From contig OY821770.1 of NCBI GenBank assembly GCA_963682175.1, positions 18,134,501 to 18,198,500 on the forward strand: DNA of 64,000 nucleotides, written 5' to 3'. The position numbers and the translations under genes were made by a program. Shown in pieces: positions 43,944 through 55,512 of this stretch. The notes under the pieces are model-generated. The model saw only the letters and a program-made list of their open reading frames with translations. It had not been told where the DNA came from and made no database searches. Position 1 is the stretch's first letter, and the number at the start of each line of letters is the position of its first letter. This stretch comes from Triglochin maritima. Lineage: Eukaryota > Streptophyta > Magnoliopsida > Alismatales > Juncaginaceae.

Positions 43944-44529
43944 TTGGTTCGGGCTTATTGTCACATCTTCTAGTCTAGAAGTTGGATTCTAATTGAAGCC
44001 CGTGCCAAAGATCTCCTGGAAATCAGTTTTGACCCAGAAGCGCACAGAAGTTGAGGTAAGGCTTGTCTCACATGTGAACAGTAGACCAAAAGCACCAACC
44101 GGGGTGCTTCCTCCATCTTCTTGACCCACCCCATTCCAACATACCCCTAGATTTCGAGCAAATTACAACTTTAATTACATTCTCCTCTGGCCTGATCCCC
44201 CTCCACTGAAGGAAGAATTTCTCGATCCTCAATAGTTCCCCAAGCGTGCTAAGCAATAGCCATTTCGGTTTCAAGGTTGATTTATTTTGTTTCTGCAATC
44301 TCCAGTTGAATGCATTCCATTTTTCGTGGCTATTATATTGACAAAATAATTGTTCATGAGCAAATGTGGAAGTGGGTCAAGAAATCTATGAGGAAGCAAA
44401 TGCACATACCAAACACATCGGCTTCCTCGTGGACTTCTGGTCAAGTGAATGTCAAATCTGATAAAAGCTAAGCAAAGGTTATTAATTGCACTTTTGAGCA
44501 AAAGTTGGGGTTACACCGAAACCCCTACC
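43944..44529. other. Insertion of unknown type within element G
   Basis: Separates DTFTKG from the terminal SKLGVRDIHSAT peptide, which are normally about 15 residues apart in copia pol. The left end reads TGTGTTTGGTTCGGG and an inverted ACCAAACACA lies at 44409-44418, but no target duplication was convincing. No ORF of note. Confidence 0.4.
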
Positions 44530-44600
44530 GTCTCCTCAGTTCAAGTGCCTAACAAGCAAGTTGGGCGTTCGTGATATTCACTCTGCAACTTGATGGGGAT

Positions 44601-44849
44601 TGTTAAATTAGGTGATTAGTTGGTGATGATTTCACTCGCTTTGAGTATGTGAATGTCTACTTATTTTTAGTTAGTCCCACTGGACTGGACTCACACGTTA
44701 GGCCCACAACTCTGTGTATATAAGGAGCACCCCATGATGTAATTATGCAACTCAATCCATTTGATGATAACAAAAATCAGAGCTCATGGATATATTTTTT
44801 CCCATCTTTGATCACCGCTGTCCCAACTTGCAATATAATTTACTTGGCA
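44601..44849 (+). repeat. Putative 3' LTR of element G
   Basis: Begins TGTTAAATTAGG directly after a GATGGGGAT polypurine tract and contains a GTGTATATAAGG TATA box (44715-44726). The end is guessed at TTGGCA; the 5' partner was not found. Confidence 0.45.
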
Positions 44850-45716
44850 CCACAAGCTTAACTGCCTCCACTGCTGGCAGAAGTTTGACATCAAGGGTCC
44901 CTTAGATGTCGGCAAGGTTAGCACTAGCATCCAGCGTTGGTTGTAGCTTCAGCAAGGCCAATGGAAAGAACATCAATTTTTTTTACAAATTCCGTTATTT
45001 TATATGATAAAAGGAAATATCATTAATTTAATAAAATAAAAGATATTCGTTTTCTTCAATTTGGCTTTGTAACAATTATTCATTCCCTTTTTAAAAAAAG
45101 ATTATCTAACATCAATATCAACATGACATTTTACTCCAAAGCCCCAAAGAGACTCTGCTTGAGCGAGGTGAGGGTCGAAAACCATACCCCTAGTAAATCG
45201 CAAAAGTTATTTTCTATTGACTCATTGATTTGATGCTTAGTCTATTGTCTACCATCTCACAATATTTCATTTCACAATTAATAGACGCAGACAGTTTAAA
45301 GAGTCATTTGATTAGTCCATTTCAATCCAAAATGAATTTAAATATGGAATACAATTGTTATAACATATTACACAAAATCTCGTTAAACCCAGTCACCAAG
45401 TGAACGTACAGAATTGCAGCCTAAGCTGTCAAAATATGGTACAATAACTTCACGTGTTTGTCGTCGATCTGTACTCTATAGCTATCTATTAGACAATCAT
45501 AAATACAACTAAATGGTAAATGCCTCCAAACGTTCAAGAAATTAGGATGGTTTTAAGCACCAGACTTGGACATGAAACGATTGATTGGCAAGTGTGAATA
45601 TCTGCCGACTTCGATGGGGCAGAAGAGTGCCTCAGCTGATGAAAAGAATCTCTGAATTCCTTCTGTTTCCTCCCTAACAGGGTTAGAACAGAGAAAGAAA
45701 GTAGTTTCCGCCTTTT
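44850..45716. other. Intergenic stretch and 3' flank of the GT29 gene
   Basis: AT-rich, with no gene or repeat recognised. The final 160 bp or so are presumably the 3' untranslated region of the minus-strand gene. Confidence 0.5.
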
Positions 45717-48700
45717 TCATGATTCTGGAACAATACATAGCATTCCATGGCCACGGCTGAGCTCCAAAGGGTAAAGCGTTGCACCTTTTACGTATTTTTG
45801 ATGCAATGCAGCAGCTTTTCTGACTGCCATGAAGTTTGTCAGCTTCCCTTCCTCTCTTGTTTTGATGATTGAGCATGCACTTAGAGGGTCTCCTGTTCCA
45901 CTTCCAACCCACCTTTACCAAGGTAAAATAGTTAGTTTTGTAACACTTTTATGAGCAAAATACAATCTGCCGGTTTGATATAGAATCAAAAGTCCAGCAA
46001 GAGTGAATAATATTAATACTTCAGAACATGTACAGTAAAAACACAAGAATAACTACTTCGATATATGTCGGACACCATCTAAAATACACAAGAATAACTA
46101 CTTCAATCTATCTTGGACACAATCTAAGGTTCTACACTAGGTATCCTATCCTATGCTTGTGGTTATTAGTAGTCACTTGCATATTTCACAGCCTGAAGTA
46201 CCCAGAATTTCACATTGAAGATAGATGAGGAAGAAAGAGAGGTCTACCTTTATTTGGATAAATAGACGAGGATCAATAACCTCTATTTGAAGAGAGGTAT
46301 ACCTCAATGGCACAAGTTTTTTTTCTTCTTATTTTGATCATTAAAGGATATGAAAGAAATAAAAGGTCACAAAAGGAAACTAAAAAGAAAGAGAAGACCA
46401 AAGGATAGTCTCTAAAGAAACAAAAAAGACGACCAAAACAAAACCACAACCCCAAACGTGGGAAAGGGTCAAAAGACCAAAAGATATGGACTTATGGCCC
46501 CAAAAAGCACAAAACAGATTAGCCGCTCAGAAATTCAGCCCTCAAACCAACACCGGACAACCAAAAAGCAACATCCCGTAAAATGCCAATCCATATATCT
46601 CTGATCCTTAACTTCTTCCCATCAAAACACTGCTTATTTCTCGCTAACCAGATATTCCACCAAAGAACTAAAGGCCCCAGTCTAAGCTTCCAAAACATCT
46701 CCTTTCGGGTAGCCTCTCACCCAATTCACCCAAAAGGTATGGAAATCATATCCCACATCTAAGGAAGACACAAAATACTATAAGAGAATGGCCTTTCATC
46801 TTTATTCCAGAGAAGAGAAAGGAAAGACATCATAAATAGTTGAGATCATGATTTCTCACACATGCATTATGTTTCCTACATGCCCTGTTCACATTAATCA
46901 GGTTGTTAACAAGAAAAGGTTGATTTGGTTTGCAACGCAAACTTCTCTTTTGGCTCCTATATTTTTTATTGGTATTTTGGCTCCTATGTATAAAGAGTTG
47001 AAAGACAGGCGCTGGAAAAAATTAGAGTTGCTTTGTGATACTTATCAGTCAGTCCTCATTAGGTAGAATCATATATACATGTCTTCAGAAAATTTACATT
47101 TTCAAAGAATTGACTTGTAAAATGAGATACCAAACCTAACATGTGATATGTATTTGAGTAATTTAATGTTTCAAAAGAAAATGGTATTTATTTCTTAGAA
47201 TGCCTTAAGCTATGTGACTTTTTTTATTGGTTTAAGCTATGTGACTCTAACAAGATGAAGGCTACATTTTAGCGTCCCTTGAAAATTTGAAATCCTAGAG
47301 GCACAACCATGATCAACATGCATCAAAGTCAATCCCTATATGCCAGTTAAAATTTCAAAAGACGGAGGATGAGTTAAACCTATTTTCAAGGATAATCTTG
47401 TATCGTATATAACTGGAAAGAACTGCATAAAAATTACCACCTCAATTTCTTTTCTGAAGCAATCCTAGCAGCATAGAGTGTGTTTTGGCTTGGCAACCAA
47501 TGAATCTTGCGGTTAAAATCTGCCCTCGTGGGAGAGTGGATTTTGATGAGCTTGTGAGAGAGAAAAAGTTGGTTAGAAACGTATGTGTGGAGACAATCTA
47601 TTAGCCCAATTTTTTGCACAGTAAATAAAGAAAGACCAAGTCTTACTTACCCCTAGGCACTCCATCATTTGATAATATGCCCTACCATGGAGTGGAGTGT
47701 GACCTTTTCTAGACTCCGAAAAGTATCTGGTCCTGAAAATGTAACCATAAATAAGTTAAATCAAAAATTACAATTGATAAGTGGTATTTGACCTAGGACA
47801 AAATATTACATTTTTTTACCATTCCTTGTAACCTGGATCCACCGTGAAACCATACATGTCTACAGATTCACAAATTGATAAAGCAAACTCAAGAGCTTTC
47901 AATCCTGTTCCTTTTGCAGCTGAACCGAACGATGCACCTAACATAAGATATACAGGATTCTGGATAGGAATTTCCTGCAAAAGAGAATGAACCACTAATT
48001 AGGAAATAAATGGTTTGTATAAACAGGGGTAGATATAATAAGGGAAAGTACAAATCAAGAAGATAGAAGCTCTAACCCGAATCATCTTGTTCATGATGTC
48101 ATGAATGGTGGTCTTCACAATCAAAACCTCCTTTCCAGTTTCTGTAATAGTGTCTTAGTTTGCTTCGGTATTAATATAATAAATAATATCACTACAAGTA
48201 ACAGAGAAAGCTCCAATACCATCTAACTCCACAACTTTATCAAGTGCCTTTGCAGATCCTCTATTTAGAAGACGAAAAGTACTTTTACTTCCTGCATATT
48301 TGGTATAATTCTGAAAGTGGCAACAGCTGCTCATTTCAAGATTCATTCTTTCAATCGACAAACAATTGAATAACTACAGTATAGATATGGAAAGAGTTTG
48401 CAAGTTACTTTAATTGGGGCTCCATTTTCTCGAAATACAGCATCAAATCCGTCTATCTCATGTCCAAAGGCTGTTTTCAGAAGATCTCCAGAGTTACCAA
48501 TTACTGCACAGCGATCAAACTGGCGTGGCACATATGGAGGAGTCTCGGGGAGCACCAAAGCAAGTTTTTCCATGCACAATGTCTTGTTATTGCAATGATT
48601 TCTAAGAGAATTCAAAAGAAAAATGACTGATTGATATAGTTCGGATAGCATTAGCAAATGGACAGGAAAAAATTTACTTGAAATTATACTTTCAAGTTTC

Positions 48701-51700
48701 AAGTGAACTCATGATAACAATAAACGGCAACTTCAATACTATTTGTAGCCTCTCAGTTGAGGAAAGTAATTATTTAACCAACTCATTGCCCATTACTAAT
48801 ACTGACAAGTATTTCCAAGCTTTCATGAGTTTGAGAGTGAGCAGATTTCAATCATTTACCTACTTTATACAATAAAATTATCTAAATATGTAAAGATCTA
48901 TCATTTAGGTGCCTTTCGACTGAATTACTCCAACCATTTCACAACCGACGGTAAACCTATTCTTAAATAATAAATAACATGATGAAGCCATGACTTACAG
49001 TACACAATCTTATTTAGTGAAATTGAGACAAAACAAGAGATGATAAAAATATTTAGAAGCTCCCTAATCTTGTTCAATTTTAACCAGTTATCATGAACAA
49101 TAAATGGCAATGATCTACAACAAAGGCATACTTACAAGAGTACACCCTTGTTAATCCTATGCCATGCATATTTTTCCCATCCATTTGGTAGAGCATCAAT
49201 GAACTCCTTGGTGAGTATTGTTGTGCTATTACGCACCTAGAAACATCAAAGTAGAGGATCAACAAATTAGCAGAATATATACCAATAAAAAAGGTTACTT
49301 GTAGAACTTGAAAATATAAGTAAATAGTTGTTGTGCTTAGAAACATGCTCTTGGGAAGGAAACAAGACCATGCCATGGGCTTTCAGAATTTCAAGATGAC
49401 AAACAGATAGAGTACCTAACGGACTCATAATTACCAATGTTTTGATAAGTGGACGATGTGGCATTCACAAATAAACCAATGAAGTTACAATAACCATGTT
49501 TGAGTAACAAATAATTCAGTAATAACAACTAAAAATTGCAAAGTCACATAAGCAAGTATATATTACAGCTACTTAAGATCCAACCTGTTCCCATGTCGCA
49601 ATAGCTTCACAAAGATCAAACTCAAATGCTAAGCCTTCAAGTTCCCCAGATTTGGGATCTCTCTGTACAAGGAATAATTTTTTTCAGAAGAATTTATATT
49701 CACGTGTAAAGATACAAAAATATTATCATACGATATCTAATCTAATATTAAAAGAGACTATGTGATGGTAGATGTTAAACAGATTGGTGAAACATTATCA
49801 ACTTCTTGGATTTTAAATCCTTTAAGAAGATCATTATCATCCGTTATGAGATTGGTTTTTCTTATCAGTCAAACTAAATAAAATAAAATAAAATAAAATA
49901 GAGAAAAAAAAACTGTGTGGAAAGGACCTGACCAGCCATGACCAGATCTTCTTGGATTTTAAATCCTTTAAGATCATTATCATCAGTTATGAGATTGGTT
50001 TTTCTTATCAGTCAAATAAAATAAAATAAAATAAAATAGAGAAAAAAACTGTGTGGAAAGGACGTGCCCAGGTGGGGCACCAGATCCAACCGAAAGAACA
50101 AAAAGGGCCAAAACCAAACAAGACAGAAGAACTACATCAAAAAACAGTCAAACCAAATGCTCTTGACGCAAAACACTCTCATCCCTCAACCAGCCATGAC
50201 CTCTGGCAATCAATTTTTTTTCTTATTCTGCCATTAGACATTTGTGAAAGAACATCTTGTTATCACCTTTCAACCAATCACTCTGGACTTTTGTTAACAA
50301 AATGTTTCTAAAATTCCCAACTCAATCTCATGGTCAAGTTTTAGTGACCTTAACTGAATACTCTGGTCATCACATATTTTTCAAACATCCACATGTCCAT
50401 ATGGCGCTGTCATTACATCGACGAGAGTGCTGCTTTGCAATTAAGTATCAATTATTGTGCGTGCATAAGACTGAATCGGCGTAAAGAAATTACAATATAT
50501 CAGCATAAAATTGATTATAACTTCAACACAAAATCTTGACAGTTCATTGGGTTATTAATATAACTTGTTCCAAAATATCAGTCCCCAAGTGATCGGATGT
50601 TGATAGACCTCTTCATTACATAAATGTTGTATAGTTTTATTATTTCTATGCAATTTACCCAGATCAGTTTAAAAGTGCATATAATACTTCTACTAGCTGG
50701 GCCACAAGACAAGCAAATGACAATGACATTCCTCGAGTAATTATCATGTAAAGAACTCAAGGGAGACTTACCCACTTTGAGTCTGTGTCACTTGGAAACT
50801 TCAATGTAACTTTGCAGAGATCTGTACTACTCAAAGCCTGTAAACCTAATCCATTTGCATTCTGCAGAACCATCAAAACATTGCATGCCATCATAGTGAA
50901 AATTTGTAACTAAGATAAAACCTCAAAAAGTAAACACACACACAAACCCTCTACAACGATAGCATTGACTATGTTTCATAATATTTCTCCAAAAAGGCAT
51001 GCAAATTAACATGCAAAGAAGGTGTACTCGATGATTGTAACGTAATGGTGTATTTCCATAATAGTAGCCCCAAAGTTTCACCTGAAACACTAGACGACGA
51101 CCCATAAGATAGTATAATAGTACTTTTACTGCTACCTAAATTTTTTTCAACCAAAAAATGCTGCATTTTGAAAACACATAATGATAACAGCTAGCACATT
51201 GCTCCCAAGACCACAAAGGTTTTGATATGGTATGTCCCATTTCCATGAAGTTTAAGTGAGCCCAAATTAGGGGTACTAATCGAGCCATAACTTGATCAAA
51301 CTAGGGTAAACTTGTGTTTAGGCCAAAATCCATATGGTCAGGTTGTGTTTCAATCGAGTTCACTATCTTACGTTTTGTCGTGTATAAGATTTTAATTGGT
51401 TTCATTCAGCTCGTTTAGTAAACAAGCCAAACGTAACCTACAAGCTTTGATTCCTTGTATTTGTTATAACCCACATATTTCATTTCATATATGTTGCACC
51501 TCGAAAGTACATCTTTAATGGAAATTAAAAATTAAACATCAAATTATATCCATATGATATATAAACATCAAATTAAAAATGTGACTACTTTATGTCTGAA
51601 CGCACATGACCGGAAATCTAATATACATTTTTAAATACTAATTATACTTAATCATATCGAACCGAAATGAGCTGCGGACGAATGAACGTATCCGAAATAA

Positions 51701-52699
51701 TGTTTTTTCTTGATGATGAGATTCCGGCTCCTCCACACCTATCGGAACTGCTACAGTAACTGGAGGTCATCCAAACACCGAAGGGCTCTCCAGAATCTGA
51801 GCGTCCGCATCCCGATGACATTTTTTCCATTGAAGGGAGAAGGTCAGTTGGTGAGCTTCTCCAGCTACCATGTTGGTCATCCTGGTGACCAAAAAATTTG
51901 GATAATCTTGCGCCTGCTGAATTAAGAAAATTACATTTGATTTTGCTATTCATTATTCACAAGTTTGTTGTCACCAAGTTTTAGTAATAACCAATAACTT
52001 GTAAAACATCAACTTTTTATACATCCTTATAGCCAATCCAGCCGATCTTGCTCATAATTTCCTTTATTTTCGTTGACATGATACCCATTGATAACAGAAA
52101 TATCATGTTGATCAGTGTGGTGTTTTGATTGGAGGGCACTTTGGGGATTTCGTCGAAGATGGGGATCCACCGATATTCTCGCCATCAAAACAGCTCCGAC
52201 TTCTGCTAGGAAGAAACAGCTTCGAAGGTCAAAAATCCAAGAGTCAGCTTCCTACAAGAATCTTACATTTGAGAGCTTCATCCAAATGCACCCTAAGTTC
52301 TCTTGGTCTTGCAAACGTGGAACCCATTGGATGGAGACATTACTAACAAATTATCAAAAAAAAAGTAACTAAACGCCCACAGACACACACAACAAACTAA
52401 AACTAACAATAAACAATTATCACGAACAAACACATTGGTTAGCCACAGAAAAAGTCGAACTGACCACACACTTGCCGAAGTCCCTCTGCAGCGTCTCGAG
52501 TGCAAGCAAGTCGTCGTCCGTGACCCTGACGTTCCCATCTTCAACCAAACACGCGACCATAAGAAGAAGTGAGGGAAAAACTAAAACCGGAAGAAGAAGA
52601 AGGTTGGTTACATGGGTCGGAGATGCCGGCGATGTAGATGAGAATGGCGGCGGTGCCAGAGGCGAGGACGAGGAGGAGACCGAGAGGGAGGATCCGCAT
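45717..52699 (-). CDS. SIA2: Sialyltransferase-like protein, GT29 family (SIA2-like), 12 exons
   Basis: Exons on the minus strand, in order: 52699-52612, 52538-52465, 50861-50772, 49662-49585, 49236-49136, 48601-48409, 48310-48220, 48141-48077, 47974-47820, 47732-47651, 47550-47438, 45912-45717. All introns are GT-AG and every junction keeps phase. The total is 1,326 nt, 441 aa, close to the roughly 440 aa I recall for Arabidopsis SIA2. Features: an N-terminal signal anchor ([20 protein letters not shown], residues 1-20 and onward) of a type II Golgi protein; sialyl motif L with [11 protein letters not shown] from residue 175; a motif S region with [18 protein letters not shown] near 273; and a later [17 protein letters not shown]. 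Plant members act in Golgi wall-polysaccharide glycosylation; true sialyl transfer is not established. Repeats lie only in introns, and it looks functional. Confidence 0.93.
49808..50066. repeat. Tandem duplication of about 135 bp in intron 3 of the GT29 gene
   Basis: The text GGATTTTAAATCCTTTAAG ... GAGATTGGTTTTTCTTATCAG ... (AAAAT)n ... ACTGTGTGGAAAGGAC occurs twice in direct order (from 49808 and from about 49953) with few differences. Confidence 0.88.
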
Positions 52700-53167
52700 C
52701 GGGAACCCTAATCGGAGTCTGGATCTGTGGAGGGAGTGGATCGACGACGCCACCGCCACTGTGTTGGTTGGCGGATCTACAAATGAAAGGTGGGATTTGA
52801 TTGATCTGATCGTCAAATCGAAGTAGATGCCAGTTATGGTTATTCTTTAGGGAAGTAGGTAATTGCAACGTCACATCGTTTTATTTCACCAATCGGATCC
52901 AAATTCCAACCATATCCGACATCCGTTTCGAGACACTCACCTAAATATAGGTTTAGGAGTGTATTAAGAATACAACAAAAATATTAGGAGAAAAAATGTC
53001 GAATGTGTGTTAAATAATGAGTTTTTGAAGTTTAATAAGACAAATTGTTACAAAATTAAAGTTCAGGGGAGGTAACTGTTAACTTTGAAACTTCAAAGTG
53101 ACAAAGTAATACCAAAGCATAATTCAAAGAGGACAAACGGTAATTAACACTTAAATTAAACACACCA
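52700..53167. other. 5' flank of the GT29 gene
   Basis: Ends at the target duplication of the Mutator element. It should hold the GT29 5' untranslated region and promoter; no TATA box could be assigned with confidence. Confidence 0.4.
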
Positions 53168-53415
53168 ATGATTAAAGGAAAAAATTTCAAAATTGAATTT
53201 TTTTTTAAAAAAAATCCAAAATAAACCTCAAACAAAAGTATTTCTCAAACTAGACCCGCTGCCACCACGTGGTGACACGTGGTGGCGGCGGGTTTTGTTT
53301 TTTGTGCAAGGGTGAAGACCAAATACTCACTTGAAATCGGTTACGCTAAAGCGTGACATGCTAGGCAAAAACGTTAAACCGAATATATGATGCCGAAAAA
53401 AACAGTTTTAAAGAT

Positions 53416-54702
53416 TTGCGAAGGTTCGTCACAGTTCTCTGTCAGAACAATGAAGGATCTGTTGTCGAAATAGAGTCTGTCCAGATAAATTCAGACGAGG
53501 AGATGTTTAAGCGTGTGTTTTGGGCGTTCGGGCCTTCAATTAGTGGGTTTCATTATTGTAGACTCGTTGTCAGTGTGGATGGAACGCACCTCTATAGAAA
53601 ATATAGAGGTTTATTGCTAATTGTTGTGGGCACAGATGCAAACAACGGAATTTTTCCTTTGCCATTTGCTGTTGTAGAGAGCGAGAATATAGAGTCGTGG
53701 ACGTGGTTCCTTCATTTGCTGGCAAGTAGAGTTACAAGGCGACCCGATTTGTGTATTATCACCGACAGATTTTCGGGAATAAATGCTTGTGTGCGAGCCG
53801 CATTTCCACCTTCGGAGGGCCATGTACATCGATTCTGTCTTCGACACATGAAAGCAAATCTTGCTAAACATCGAAATTGCAAGGAAAGATTGAGACAAAT
53901 CAAGTTTTATGAAGCGGGTAAAACTCATTCATTTATGAAATTTGAAGAGTTAATGAAGGCTATTGCAGAGGAACATAAGCCGATATACGAGTGGATTCAA
54001 CATCAAGGTCCTTTGGAAAGATGGACTTGTTGTCACGACGGGGGTCGACGTTTCGGATGTATGACAACAAACATGTCAGAAAGCTTCAACAATATCTTAC
54101 GAGGGACACGCGGTATGCCAATTACAACCATGATTTTGATGACCTTTCTCCGCTTGAACAAATTCTTTGTTAAAAGAAGGGACGTCGTCGAGTCGTGGAA
54201 TGAAACATATGTACCGACAGTCCACACCGTGGTGATGGCAAACAACAATCTGGCCAGAACACATACAGTAACTCGGTACCACCAGCTGATGTACCAGGTT
54301 GAAGTCAATGACCAGAAAAAATACCTCGTGAAATTTGAAGAAGGAGTTATTACTTGCACTTGTGGATACATAATTGCAATGCACGTCCCATGTTCACATG
54401 TACTAGCAGTTTGCAGTGGCAGACATGCAAATGTCAACACTTCACATTTGGTCTCCCCGTATTATGAGGTTCAAATGTACATGGAGACGTACAAACCGAT
54501 ATTTATCCCAATTCCTGATGTGAGGTATTGACCAGATCGAGGCACCATCACAATGAAGCCTCCCCAAACCAAAAGACCTCCCGGTCGGCCTAAATCAACG
54601 CGAATCCGAAACGAGATAGACGAACACTCTGGAAGAAGGGTAAGGTGTGGGAGATGCGGCGGTATAGGGCATAACCGAAAGCGATGCAAGGAACCTATAT
54701 AG
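53416..54702 (+). pseudogene. MURA-type transposase, N-terminally deleted, one in-frame stop
   Basis: An open frame of 371 codons from 53416. The MULE domain holds VSVDGTHL (Asp at about 55) and IITDRFSGI (Asp at about 117), two of the DDE catalytic positions, then HRFCLRHMKANL and TTNMSESFNNILRGTRGMPI. A SWIM zinc finger follows (CTCGYIIAMHVPCSH, about residues 310-325). A TGA at 54529-54531, in the sequence VRY-stop-PDRG, ends it. The same frame continues with RPPGRPK and a CCHC knuckle, CGRCGGIGHNRKRC, to a natural TAG at 54700. The N-terminal DNA-binding region expected in a protein of some 700 aa is absent; only about 110 bp separate the left inverted repeat from the ORF. Confidence 0.9.
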
Positions 54703-54925
54703 CAAAATATTTTGTATGTAACTATTTAGTGAGACGAATGAATGTAAGAGTTGATTAATTGTAAGACTTGTAATGTACTTGTAATGTATTTTGTTATGAC
54801 TTGAATGAATGTACGACTTAAATCTTTTTAAGAGTTGATTAATTGTAAGACGAATGAATGTAATGTATTTTTTAGGACCGCAAATGTTGCCTACTTCAGC
54901 CTATTAAACTGGACTTATGCCTACT

Positions 54926-55216
54926 AAACTCGGCATTCTAGATGCCGAGTTCTATTGTAGACCCGGCCGTCACCCATTTCACACATGATTTGAGTGCCAG
55001 GAGAACATGTCCAAATAGAAGTCGGCATCCCCAATGCCGAGTTCTATCTGAATCACTATTCTCCTGTCAACTCACGTCGAGTGGAATACGAAGTGTTGGG
55101 CAATATTCTCCAGAGAGAACTCGGCACTGGTGATGTCGAGTTTTCCTTGATAGAACTCGGCATCACCAGTGCCGATTTCTCCCAAGAAGAACTCGGCACT
55201 GGCGATGCCGAGTTCT
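54926..55216. repeat. Five subterminal palindromes in the Mutator element
   Basis: ACTCGGCATTCTAGATGCCG (about 54928), GTCGGCATCCCCAATGCCG (about 55021), CTCGGCACTGGTGATGTCGAG (about 55121, decayed), CTCGGCATCACCAGTGCCG (about 55156) and CTCGGCACTGGCGATGCCG (about 55192). All lie between the transposase stop and the right inverted repeat. Confidence 0.9.
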
Positions 55217-55512
55217 CTATGCACAAAAAACAAAACCCGCCGCCACGTGTCACCACGTGGTGGCAACGAGTCTAGTTTGAGAAATACTTTTGTTTGAGTT
55301 TTATTTTGGAATTCTTTTTTAAAAAAAATTTAATTTTGAAAAATTTCCCATGATTAAAAGGAAAAAAAATAAAATCATGATCACACATGCAAAAGTGCAA
55401 TCGCAAAAATGACATCCCAAAATCCCACTCCCGCCCGCCAAAAATCCCCATCCCCGAAAAAAAAACCCATCCAAACCAACTTTCCCCTTTCCTCTCTCCC
55501 CAAACCCTAGCA

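Larger units (their letters stand above)
29388..44849 (+). mobile_element. Element G: old copia element, split by element H
   Basis: The reverse-transcriptase start (NPKWVEAMNKEI, near 29451) breaks at 29519 and resumes at 42982 with LVPLPPNK. The RT, RNase H remnant (HERTK, RYINSKD, DTFTKG, to about 43943) and terminal peptide SKLGVRDIHSAT (near 44545-44590) follow. Then come a GATGGGGA polypurine tract and a putative short 3' LTR from 44601 with a TATATAAGG box. The flanks of H read CCATG and CCTTG, a 5-bp duplication with one change. A second insertion of about 590 bp separates DTFTKG from the terminal peptide. Confidence 0.85.
53177..55349 (+). mobile_element. Mutator-like element (2,173 bp) between the GT29 and GCP3 genes
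   Basis: A perfect 9-bp target duplication, ATGATTAAA (53168-53176 and 55350-55358). Long terminal inverted repeats: 53177-53307 and 55221-55349, about 130 bp, sharing GTATTTCTCAAACTAGAC and CCACCACGTGGTGACACGTGG. It encodes a MURA-type transposase and carries five subterminal palindromes. The transposase lacks its N-terminal part and has one internal stop, so the copy is probably dead but young. Confidence 0.95.

Noticed and set aside
43944..44418. Possible small DNA transposon with TGTGTTTGGT and ACCAAACACA ends.
   Set aside because: The inverted match is only 10 bp, the flanks share no convincing target duplication, and about 110 bp of further extra sequence remains before the pol peptide resumes.
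55387..55512. In-frame upstream extension of GCP3 adding 42 residues from an ATG at 55387.
   Set aside because: The extension is basic, low-complexity and starts 29 bp from the Mutator duplication; the ATG at 55513 gives the recognised GCP3 N-terminus.
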